Positions 16,736 through 24,361 of a DNA stretch of 64,000 bases are shown one piece after another; positions within the stretch are counted from its first letter, which is position 1, and each line of letters opens with the position of its first letter. The stretch spans positions 145,289 through 209,288 of the forward strand of contig CAZRKC010000001.1 in assembly GCA_964600665.1 (NCBI GenBank), given 5' to 3'. The notes beneath the pieces were generated by a model. That model saw nothing but the letters and a program-made list of their open reading frames with translations, ran no database searches and had not been told where the DNA came from. The translations under genes and the position numbers were made by a program. The DNA comes from CAZRKC01 sp964600665. GTDB lineage: Bacteria > Bacillota > SLNR01.

Positions 16736-18667
16736 CTACTGATTTCGCCGGGCCACCCACGCCTTGCGGATTCTTCTCGATCCCATAAATAGCAAGAACA
16801 ATACAGCCAGAAAGACACTATAAACCATCATTGCGAGTCGATTGGGTGCATGTAATCGCCCCCAGAGACTTGGATCTTGCGATATGATTTTCCTACCTTC
16901 CATGCTGGCATAACGTAAAGGAATTATTCCTTGGTTCTCTGCTTCGTTGGACAATACGGACAGATACTCAGCCAATGCCACCCACTCTTTCAACTCTTCG
17001 AGCCCGTCACCAGTCGTCTGATAGATGATCTGTTCTAAATAATCGGTAATCGGTTCTCCATTGGACAATTTCGGAGTTATCGAAAGCAGTCCGAATGATT
17101 TTTCACCAACTACAGATAACATCTGCGCAGAATATAATCCAACTACGACGCGATATAACCGATCAGGTTGGATTTTCTCTTCGATGCCATCCTCATTGAC
17201 AAGTACCACATCTGTGACTTTATTGAAGATAAGGCGGTAGGGATTGAACGTATAACGGATCCCTGACATGTATAGTTGAGCAGAACTCATCAATGGGGTG
17301 ATTGATGCATCCACTTCACAAACTGCTTTCAGTTCATTTCCGGTTAAATAAACAGATAGTAACGGAAACCCTGATTTACCATCAGGTCCAGTACCTAATG
17401 ATGAGACTATGAAGGCATCCGCTACGGTGATACCTCCCTTGACCAAAGAGCCTCGGATTGTGCCTGCAGGAACAACTGTCACGGCAATAGGTTCATAGCG
17501 ATCACCTTCTGCCAGGCGAACAGCATACCGATAAGCATCACTAATGAGATTGCCGAGTGGTTCTTCTTCGTGTCGAACACCAAGTTGGTCATATGAAGTA
17601 AATGAAAAAGAAGAATTAATCAACACAGTATCTGATTTAAACCAGAACGCATCCAGATAACGGTTTTCTACCATAGAAGCGAACAAACGAACTTCGTTTT
17701 TGATCAACGGATCTTCGGGAATTTCAGCAGTTATGGGTATCACGTGGTAATCAGCAAGAGACCACTTCCCATCTACTTTGGACATGACGATCCTGCCAAC
17801 ATGAGACCCATATTGACCAGATGAGCCAATCCATGTGTCCCCCACCCTGTATGGTTCAGTTAATAGTGTGTGCGAATGTCCACTGATAATAACATCAATT
17901 CCTGAAACTGTTTTTGCTAACGCAATATCCTCGGATCGTGGACCATCACCACTAGTCCCTGAATGGGAAAGACAGACGATCAGATCCACTTTCTCCTCAT
18001 CTCTCAGTACCTTTACCATTTGTCTTGCTGTCTCCATCTGATCTGCAAAAACGACTCCTGCCATTGGGGCATTAGAATCAGCTTCTTTTCCCATCAGCCC
18101 AAATAAACCAATACGGATACCCTTCTTTTCCACGACGAAATACTCATGAACTCCATACCGGTCCATGGCATCTTGTAACTCCAATAGTTCTCCTTCGGCA
18201 TTCGCAGGGAATATGGTGTTAGATGCAACGATGGCCGGCAATCGACCACCAGCATCAACCGCACGATTTAAGCTCTGTTTCAAACCTTGAGGTAAAAAGT
18301 CATATTCATGATTCCCCAATGTCACCGCATCATACCCGATCATCCCCATCAACCTCAACATAGGACTTTCATCTCGGTAAATCATCTGGAACAGAGTCCC
18401 CATTGAATAGTCCCCTGCATCCACCAATAGCAACTCGGGATCCATTTCCTTCTCTCTGGATACCATGCCCGCTATCCTAGCAATACCTCCCCATTCTGTC
18501 ACGGTGCCACTGACATCGGTCTTGAATGGATCCATATGATCATGGATATCATGGGTAAAAAGGATTGTCAATGTATCAGTTTCATTAACCTCCGCCCAAA
18601 CCCCCACAGGGTTCAGTATTAGACAAATCATGATCATTACGATTAGAATTCTCGATTTCTGTGTCAT
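16736..18667 (-). CDS. Secreted, membrane-anchored 5'-nucleotidase / UshA-type metallophosphoesterase
   Basis: About 643 residues from the ATG at 18667, preceded by GGGAGGG. A signal peptide (residues 1-26, ending VGVWA) leads into the metallophosphoesterase domain: LFTHDIHDHMDPF, VDAGDYSMGT, LGNHEYDF, SGHSHTLL. A C-terminal 5'-nucleotidase domain follows, and the protein ends in a hydrophobic helix (MMVYSVFLAVLFLLFMG) and a basic tail, so it is anchored outside the membrane. It hydrolyses nucleotides or related phosphate esters. It is first in the long minus-strand gene run, which is unexpected for an amino-acid catabolic operon and may hint at a phosphorylated or nucleotide-linked substrate; it could equally be a separate unit that merely lies upstream. 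Confidence 0.85.
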   Translation of the reverse strand: MTQKSRILIVMIMICLILNPVGVWAEVNETDTLTILFTHDIHDHMDPFKTDVSGTVTEWGGIARIAGMVSREKEMDPELLLVDAGDYSMGTLFQMIYRDESPMLRLMGMIGYDAVTLGNHEYDFLPQGLKQSLNRAVDAGGRLPAIVASNTIFPANAEGELLELQDAMDRYGVHEYFVVEKKGIRIGLFGLMGKEADSNAPMAGVVFADQMETARQMVKVLRDEEKVDLIVCLSHSGTSGDGPRSEDIALAKTVSGIDVIISGHSHTLLTEPYRVGDTWIGSSGQYGSHVGRIVMSKVDGKWSLADYHVIPITAEIPEDPLIKNEVRLFASMVENRYLDAFWFKSDTVLINSSFSFTSYDQLGVRHEEEPLGNLISDAYRYAVRLAEGDRYEPIAVTVVPAGTIRGSLVKGGITVADAFIVSSLGTGPDGKSGFPLLSVYLTGNELKAVCEVDASITPLMSSAQLYMSGIRYTFNPYRLIFNKVTDVVLVNEDGIEEKIQPDRLYRVVVGLYSAQMLSVVGEKSFGLLSITPKLSNGEPITDYLEQIIYQTTGDGLEELKEWVALAEYLSVLSNEAENQGIIPLRYASMEGRKIISQDPSLWGRLHAPNRLAMMVYSVFLAVLFLLFMGSRRIRKAWVARRNQ

Positions 18668-19088
18668 GAAATCCCTCCCGTATTGCACCATTCCTTCAAA
18701 TTTCATTGCCCATATATTCACGGTTTAAAGGCATAATCCCTTTTGATTGACAACGGCAAAAAAAATAAACAACTGTAATAATTACATATTCATCATAAAT
18801 GCCGGTACAACATGAACTAATCTCAGATTCAGCCGTAATCGGACGATCCATCATAAAGGTGAGGGATGACATTTTTCATAGTATAGAAAAAATCGATTTC
18901 AAATGAGTCAATATGTATTAGGGTATCATTATTAATGCCGATCAACATGCATATTTTACCATTGTTTCTTAATGTGCCCCCATCTCTTTCACATGTGAGG
19001 TCACATATACCATCGATCCAATATCTATTGATCGATATCCTTTAATCAAATCTAATTTCCGTATATGCTCTGTTTAGAAAAAAAAAGA
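18668..19088. other. Gene-free AT-rich region upstream of the nucleotidase gene
   Basis: About 400 bases between two leftward genes. It should hold the promoter for the 5'-nucleotidase operon; a TTGTAC near a TGTAAT with an 18-base spacer is the only candidate seen and is weak. No ORF with a ribosome site and no RNA motif were recognised. Confidence 0.4.
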
Positions 19089-19106
19089 AGACCGGTATAC
19101 CGGTCT
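19089..19106 (-). terminator. Terminator of the CAP-domain gene
   Basis: Stem AGACCGG / CCGGTCT around TATA, followed on the minus strand by TT then C and a run of ten T. The stop codon of the CAP gene at 19105-19107 touches the stem. Confidence 0.8.
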
Positions 19107-19983
19107 ACCTTCCTATGAATATCTGGGTGTATATGTTGGATGAACTGCTGTATTTCGCAATACCGATCCCGATGTGGGTGAACTTTGGATTAAGAATATT
19201 GGCTCGATGACCGCTTGAGTTCATCCAATTAGTGAATGCTTTTTCGGCTGAGTAAGTTTTTGCGATATTCTCGCCCCAACAACGGTAAGAGATTCCTGCT
19301 GCTTTTAACATATCACTAACACTTCCATATGTGGGGGAGTAATGATCAAAGTAATTATTGTCGACAATATCCTGGCTTTTTAATCTGGCTAGCCAAGTCA
19401 AGTCTCCATCGTGTTGGAGGGATTTTGCACCGTCTGCCACACGGGCTTGATTGACAAGATCAAATATCAACTTTTCATTCGCTGTCATTGTAACTCCGCT
19501 AGGTGGAGTTAATTTCGATCCACTGGTAGTGGTTGACGCTGTTGAAGACTTCGGTGTGGTCGTAGTCGTTGTTTTCGTTGTAGTTGTTGTTACAGTCGTT
19601 GTCTTTGCGGTCGTTGTCTTTGCGGCCGTTGTTGTCTTTGTTTTCTGCACTGTAGTTGTGGTTTTTGCAATATCGGTTGTTTTAGTTTTTGGTGTAATCA
19701 CCGAAGTGTCACTCACATTAGTAGACGTGTCGGTATTGATTGTTTTCGCGCTTTCCAGTCCGGTGGTCGCGATTCTGGTTGATGCAGGTTGCTTAAGCGT
19801 TTCCAAAAATCGAGTCATTTCACCTGTTGGCAACGAGATCGTCTGAGCTGGTTTCACAGCAACTTTTCTGCTGACCACATCTGGTTTTGTAAACACATCA
19901 AATGCACTGGCATACACCATACCTGTTAACAAAATCATCACCAATAACCCGACAAAAATCGTACTAAATGCTTTTTGTCTCAC
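19105..19983 (-). CDS. Secreted CAP/SCP-domain protein with Thr-Lys-rich linker
   Basis: 292 residues starting at GTG (19983), with GGGGGAG five bases upstream. Layout: signal peptide (1-26), a stretch to about 105, a low-complexity linker of TTTK/KTTT-type repeats (about 108-150), then a YkwD-like CAP domain: NEKLIFDLVNQARV, LARLKSQDIVDNNYFDHYSP, CWGENIAKTYS, NWMNSSGHRANILNP. The conserved His and Glu positions are present. Bacterial CAP proteins are extracellular and of uncertain activity, often tied to cell wall, spores or adhesion. The linker is probably wall-spanning. The gene is under a c-di-GMP-type riboswitch, so expression should follow the motile/sessile switch. Confidence 0.85.
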   Translation of the reverse strand: MRQKAFSTIFVGLLVMILLTGMVYASAFDVFTKPDVVSRKVAVKPAQTISLPTGEMTRFLETLKQPASTRIATTGLESAKTINTDTSTNVSDTSVITPKTKTTDIAKTTTTVQKTKTTTAAKTTTAKTTTVTTTTTKTTTTTTPKSSTASTTTSGSKLTPPSGVTMTANEKLIFDLVNQARVADGAKSLQHDGDLTWLARLKSQDIVDNNYFDHYSPTYGSVSDMLKAAGISYRCWGENIAKTYSAEKAFTNWMNSSGHRANILNPKFTHIGIGIAKYSSSSNIYTQIFIGR

Positions 19984-20025
19984 AGCAACTCCCCCTTATT
20001 GAGCGCTGCCTGTTGCCGACAAAAA

Positions 20026-20046
20026 AACTGCTTATCCAAAGCAGTT
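20026..20046 (-). terminator. Riboswitch-controlled terminator hairpin
   Basis: Stem AACTGCTT / AAGCAGTT with a five-base loop and a T run, lying between the aptamer (20058-20127) and the CAP gene start. It is the expected expression platform: ligand binding would change whether this hairpin forms. Confidence 0.75.
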
Positions 20047-20057
20047 CTAACTCTTTG

Positions 20058-20127
20058 GGCAACCGGCTACCTTGGCTCACGCTTTAGGTCCTTGGTTTTG
20101 CGCCCTTGCTTTTCAACAAGTTTGCCT
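20058..20127 (-). ncRNA. GEMM-I (c-di-GMP-I type) riboswitch aptamer
   Basis: On the minus strand the GEMM signature is visible: GGCAAAC opening, a first hairpin closed by a GAAA tetraloop (CTTGTTGAAAAGCAAG), GGGCGCAAA, then CCTAAAGCGTGAG with the tetraloop-receptor half, and the closing AAGGTAGCCGGTTGCC. The 5' GGCA pairs with the 3' TGCC as helix P1. The aptamer is followed by a terminator and a gene for a secreted protein, the usual context. GEMM-I RNAs sense c-di-GMP; a sub-branch senses 3',3'-cGAMP, and the distinguishing base cannot be assigned with certainty by eye. Confidence 0.8.
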
Positions 20128-20155
20128 TTTTCCATGAATCTATGTTGTTAGGGAG

Positions 20156-20184
20156 ACCATAATATGAATATCATGGTTTGTCAA
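20156..20184 (-). promoter_or_regulatory. Promoter of the riboswitch-CAP transcript
   Basis: TTGACA (20184-20179), 17-base spacer, TATGGT (20161-20156) on the minus strand. Transcription would begin about 20 bases before the aptamer. Confidence 0.7.
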
Positions 20185-20232
20185 GTAATTTTTTATCTTT
20201 TCACAAAATGTTGAATACTACATACCATCAAA

Positions 20233-21282
20233 TTAGTGTGATCCATCAGTCGAGAAATGAAACTCTGTCCGATGCTTATATCGACTGCCCGCTTTCAATA
20301 CTGGTGAAGGGAAATGGCTATGACGTGACGAGTCCGGCCAGAATTGTGTTTCCAAACAGATTCCACTGCGGTGTTTGTATACAGATCCCCGCTTTCCTTT
20401 TGTAGCGGCGGGCATATGATTTCCGGTGTATACCTGCAAACCGGGCATATCAGTCCATACATCCATCATGATGCCAGTATGGGGATGACAAAGACGAGCT
20501 GCGTGCCCAATTTCCGTTCTCCCTTTGGCTAGCACCACATTGTGATCGATCCCTTTGGTTGGGATAAGTTGAGCATGATCGAGATCAAGATGATCCTGAA
20601 TATTCGCGGAAACTTGAAAATCCAGTGGCGTATTGGTGACAGATAGTATACGCCCATCTGGTAACCCATCTGGCCCATTGGGCGTAAATTCCCGGCTGTT
20701 CAGTTGCAGTTGGTGTTGACCAATGGCACCGAATTCATGTCCACCCAAGTGGAAGTATGCATGATTGGCCAGGTTAACCACCGTATCTGCATCGGCAACA
20801 GCCTCATGATCAATGGTCAGAACACCGTTCTGATTAAAATGATAGATCACTGTTACCCATAGCTTGCCTGGATATCCACCATCCCCATCGGGGCTTTCCA
20901 CGGTAAATACGATCCCGTTCTCGAATTCTCGAGCGTCCCATATCCGCTGATGAAAACCCGTCGGGCCACCATGGAGATGATGGGACCCTTCATTCAACGG
21001 GAGTTGATGAATCATCCCATTAACCGATAGAATTCCATGTGACAGTCGATTAGCACATCGGCCAATTGTGCTGCCCATATAAAGCCTGTCGCAAATAAGC
21101 TGTTCTTCACGATCATACCCCAGAACCACATCGGTCATCACTCCACTCCGATCGGGCACAACAATTCCATGGATGGACGCTCCGTAATTACTCAAAGTCA
21201 ACATCCCATAATCAGATTTGATATGAAAGAATCGAATCGGTAGCCCTGAGGATGAATCATTGAAGTTCGCCTGCTGATTCAT
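20233..21282 (-). CDS. galM: Aldose 1-epimerase (mutarotase)
   Basis: 349 residues. Active-site signatures: GRCANRLSHG (Arg), NEGSHHLHGG (His), NLANHAYFHLGG (catalytic His), and GLQVYTGNHMP near the C-terminus. It interconverts alpha and beta anomers of aldoses. It is the third gene of the xylA-xylB-galM unit: its ATG is four bases from the xylB stop with GGAG inside the end of xylB, so translation is coupled. Here it most likely supplies the xylose anomer used by the isomerase. Confidence 0.88.
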   Translation of the reverse strand: MNQQANFNDSSSGLPIRFFHIKSDYGMLTLSNYGASIHGIVVPDRSGVMTDVVLGYDREEQLICDRLYMGSTIGRCANRLSHGILSVNGMIHQLPLNEGSHHLHGGPTGFHQRIWDAREFENGIVFTVESPDGDGGYPGKLWVTVIYHFNQNGVLTIDHEAVADADTVVNLANHAYFHLGGHEFGAIGQHQLQLNSREFTPNGPDGLPDGRILSVTNTPLDFQVSANIQDHLDLDHAQLIPTKGIDHNVVLAKGRTEIGHAARLCHPHTGIMMDVWTDMPGLQVYTGNHMPAATKGKRGSVYKHRSGICLETQFWPDSSRHSHFPSPVLKAGSRYKHRTEFHFSTDGSH

Positions 21283-21286
21283 ACAA

Positions 21287-22824
21287 TCACTCCATTTCGG
21301 ACAAACTGTGAAACGCCGTTTGCAGGGTTGGATAAAGTGAACGATAGAGTCGATAATAGGGTTGGTATGAAGATGTTGCTAACGGATCAGGGAATTGAGG
21401 TGCCTGAATTGATACCAACTGGCTGCATGCTTTCTGAACAGAGTCAAACCGACGGATACCAACCCCAGCCAAAATTGCGGCACCGAAGGTCGGACCTTCG
21501 GCTGATGTTGTCGTGACCACCGGACAAGTGTACAAATTTGCCATAATTTGTCTCCAAAGCTGGCTTCGACCACCACCACCGCATACGAGCATGGTTTCGG
21601 CGGTCACACCCATTTCCTTTAGTATCGTGTAGCAATCATTCAGAGAGTATCCGACCCCTTCCATTACTGCGCGAATCAAATCGGACCTTTGGTGCGATGC
21701 TGACAGACCAAAGAAAACACCTCGACAGGATCCGTTCAAATGGGGGGTTCGTTCACCCATCAGGTATGGCAGAAAGATGAGTTTATGGCTGCCAATGGGC
21801 ACTGATTCAGCATCTCTATCCATGAGAACATACGGATCCATTCCCATTTTGTTAGCAATGTCAAGATAATCTTGACAAAAATTGTCACGGAACCATTTTA
21901 AAGATAGTCCTGCACTTTGTGTGACACCCATTACATGCCATTCATTGGGAACTGCACTGCAAAAAGCATGGACTCGCCCCATAGGATCAATGGTCAACTG
22001 GCGTGTGTGTGCGTAAACGACACCGGATGACCCAATCGTCGTAAAGGCATGTCCATCATGAACAACGCCCATTCCGACTGCGGCGGCAGCATTATCGCCT
22101 GCTCCTGCCACAATCGGTGTATGTTCAGCTAGACCGGTCATCTTCGCTCCTTGATGATGAACAGATCCGGTTAATTCAACTGATTCAAATACCTCTCCCA
22201 ACATATGGATGCTAATCTGAAGAGTTTCGATCATCGCATCTGACCAGCGGCGATTAGGTACATCCAAAATCTGCATGCCAGATGCATCACTTACATCTGT
22301 TGCCATGACACCTGACAAGCGAAAGCGAATATAGTCTTTCGGTAAGAGAATATGCCGACAGGCAGAAAAAGCGTCCGGTTCATGTTTTTTTATCCACTGA
22401 ATCTTCGACGCTGTGAATTCGACGCTGTGAACCCTGGCAACGCCGGATTGCCGGTAATCCTCATCAGCGAATCAAAGGTAACGATTTCTGTCAGTTCACG
22501 ACACTCCAGTGTGGAACGGGTATCACACCAGAGAATTGCCGGGCGGATGACCTGTCCGTGCCGGTCAAGCATGACAAGACCATGCATCTGACCAGTCAAA
22601 CCAATTCCTGAGATTTCTCCAGGCTCAATGTTTGATTGCTTCAATACCGACCGACAGGTACAACAGACCGATTGCCACCAGATCTCAGGATCCTGTTCAG
22701 CCCATCCGTATCGTGGTTGATTCAATGGATATTCTTGACTTGCCAGAGCAATAATCTTCCCTGTATCATGATAGAGGACAGCACGTGCTCCGGAGGTACC
22801 AATATCGATTCCAAGCAGTGTCAT
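21287..22824 (-). pseudogene. xylB: Xylulokinase, frameshifted by a 14-bp tandem duplication
   Basis: The gene starts with ATG at 22824 (MTLLGIDIGTSGARAVLY), one base after the xylA stop, with AGGAGA ahead. Reading proceeds normally to ...NPALPGFTAS, then runs into a stop. In the second frame the expected continuation resumes as SKIQWIKKHEPDAFSACRHI and LLPKDYIRFRLSGVMATD, then the FGGY kinase motifs (GAGDNAAAAVGMG, PYLMGERTPHLN, VCGGGGRSQLW). At the junction the 14-bp unit TTCACAGCGTCGAA occurs twice in direct tandem (22404-22431). Removing one copy restores a single open frame of about 507 residues. So xylB is disrupted here by +14 bases. It may be a recent mutation, a reversible switch or an assembly artefact. 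Without xylB, xylulose could not be phosphorylated by this operon. Confidence 0.9.
22404..22431. repeat. Two exact tandem copies of a 14-bp unit inside xylB
   Basis: Plus-strand unit TTCGACGCTGTGAA at 22404-22417 and again at 22418-22431, no mismatches. 14 is not a multiple of three, so the second copy shifts the xylB frame. Confidence 0.97.
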
Positions 22825-22825
22825 C

Positions 22826-24154
22826 TCACGATCTCCTTTCATTAAACAGGATCGTGTTGATAATGTGCTCCAGATATTCTTGTCGACTACTCCGGTTGCC
22901 TTTAACTTCTCCCTGTGCGAGGGTATATGCCTCCAGATCAACCAGGTCCACGGCCCCGTCAAGAATCTGTTTCCCAATACCCTGCTTCCAACTCTGATAC
23001 CGCATGTCGACAAATCCCTGGATTCTGCCGTCAGCGATTATTTCCCGCGCTTTCAAAAAACCCAACGCAAAAGCATCAATCCCGGCAATGTAACTGTAGA
23101 TAATGTCTAATAATTCAAAGGACCCTCGCCGGGTTTTCGCATCAAAGTTCAGACCACCAGTACTAAATCCTCCCGCACGAATCACTTCTAACATACACAT
23201 CGTTGTGTTATATACATCGGTCGGAAATTGATCCGTATCCCATCCAAGGAGTAAATCTCCTTGATTCGCATCGATAGATCCAAACATCCCATTGATAGCT
23301 GCAGATCGCAGCTCATGTTGAAATGTGTGACCAGCAAGGGTCGCATGATTTGCTTCCACATTGATTTTAAAATCCTTGTCAAGCCCGTATTTACGTAAGA
23401 AACCAATGGTTGTCGCCACATCAAAATCATACTGATGTTTCATCGGCTCCTTTGGTTTTGGTTCAATGTAAAATGCCCCGGCATACCCAATCGAGCGGGC
23501 ATACGCCACTGACATTGAGAGGAGACGCGCCATATTATCTAATTCCAAACCCATATCGGTATTCAGCAGTGTTTCATATCCTTCCCTGCCACCCCAGAAT
23601 ACGATCCCAGATCCCTTTAACTTATGCGTGATATCGATATTCTTTTTTATTTGCGCTGCTGCATAAGCAAACACATCTGCCTCAGGTGCTGTCCCGGCAC
23701 CATGCATGTAGCGCTTATGGTTAAAAAGCTTAGCAGTACCCCATAAACACTTTTTTCCCATAGTATTCATGTGATCCAGCATATAATCAGTTATTAAATC
23801 TAATGATTGATTTGTTTTCGCTAAATCCGGTTGTTCATCCACCAGATCATAATCGTGAAAGCAAAAATAGTCCACGCCCAATATATCCATCAACGCAAAC
23901 CCCGCATCAATTTTTGCATATGCCAGATCCATCCCTTTTTTGCCCTGAAAGCTTTTATCGGTCGAAGCTTCACCAAACATATCCACACCTGCACCGCACA
24001 AAGTGTGCCACCAGCTGATGGCAAATTTTAAGTGCTCCCGCATGGGTTTCCCATCGATAATTGCATCGGGATCATACCACCGGTAAGCCAATAGATTGGT
24101 TGTTGACGCTCCTTCGTAGCGAATCTTTTGAACTTCGTCAAAACAAGTTGACAC
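22826..24154 (-). CDS. xylA: Xylose isomerase
   Basis: 442 residues, GTG start at 24154 behind AAGGAGGGGTGA. Class II xylose isomerase hallmarks: YRWYDPDAIIDGKPM, FCFHDYDL (catalytic His), FWGGREGYETLLNTD, IEPKPKEP, NVEANHATLAGHTFQHEL, and GSIDANQGDLLLGWDTDQFP with the metal-binding Asp residues. It converts D-xylose to D-xylulose. First gene of xylA-xylB-galM; its stop is separated from the xylB ATG by one base. No xylose transporter or XylR gene lies next to it. Confidence 0.95.
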   Translation of the reverse strand: MSTCFDEVQKIRYEGASTTNLLAYRWYDPDAIIDGKPMREHLKFAISWWHTLCGAGVDMFGEASTDKSFQGKKGMDLAYAKIDAGFALMDILGVDYFCFHDYDLVDEQPDLAKTNQSLDLITDYMLDHMNTMGKKCLWGTAKLFNHKRYMHGAGTAPEADVFAYAAAQIKKNIDITHKLKGSGIVFWGGREGYETLLNTDMGLELDNMARLLSMSVAYARSIGYAGAFYIEPKPKEPMKHQYDFDVATTIGFLRKYGLDKDFKINVEANHATLAGHTFQHELRSAAINGMFGSIDANQGDLLLGWDTDQFPTDVYNTTMCMLEVIRAGGFSTGGLNFDAKTRRGSFELLDIIYSYIAGIDAFALGFLKAREIIADGRIQGFVDMRYQSWKQGIGKQILDGAVDLVDLEAYTLAQGEVKGNRSSRQEYLEHIINTILFNERRS

Positions 24155-24216
24155 AGATCACCCCTCCTTAATACTTCAGCATTCTAATCGTAGCCAATTT
24201 TAGTCATGTTCTCGTT

Positions 24217-24245
24217 ATTGTATCTATTTAATACAGATTGGACAA
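24217..24245 (-). promoter_or_regulatory. Promoter of the xylA operon
   Basis: TTGTCC (24245-24240), 17-base spacer, TACAAT (24222-24217) on the minus strand. TGTAT...ATACA (24220-24236) forms a small dyad across the -10 and spacer, a possible repressor contact. Confidence 0.55.
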
Positions 24246-24272
24246 ATCCTTTGTTTTATGAGCCATCCATCA

Positions 24273-24304
24273 TGAATGCGTGCGAAAAGGGATTCACGCA
24301 TTCA
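24273..24304. promoter_or_regulatory. Perfect inverted repeat, candidate operator
   Basis: TGAATGCGTG and CACGCATTCA are exact reverse complements separated by 12 bases, in the divergent region between xylA and the flavin reductase gene. There is no T run, so it is not a terminator. Geometry suits a dimeric regulator governing one or both genes. Confidence 0.5.
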
Positions 24305-24361
24305 GCACGAAATATGCTTTCAGTAAACTGTGCTCCTAATAGAAGAAAATGAGGTGACGCC

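Noticed and set aside
19451..19846. 131-codon Val-rich ORF on the plus strand
   Set aside because: It is the antisense of the Thr-Lys repeats of the CAP gene and has no ribosome site.
21287..23013. Two separate genes, 21287-22318 and 22390-23013
   Set aside because: They are halves of one xylulokinase; the 14-bp duplication explains the split and the missing middle part is readable between them.
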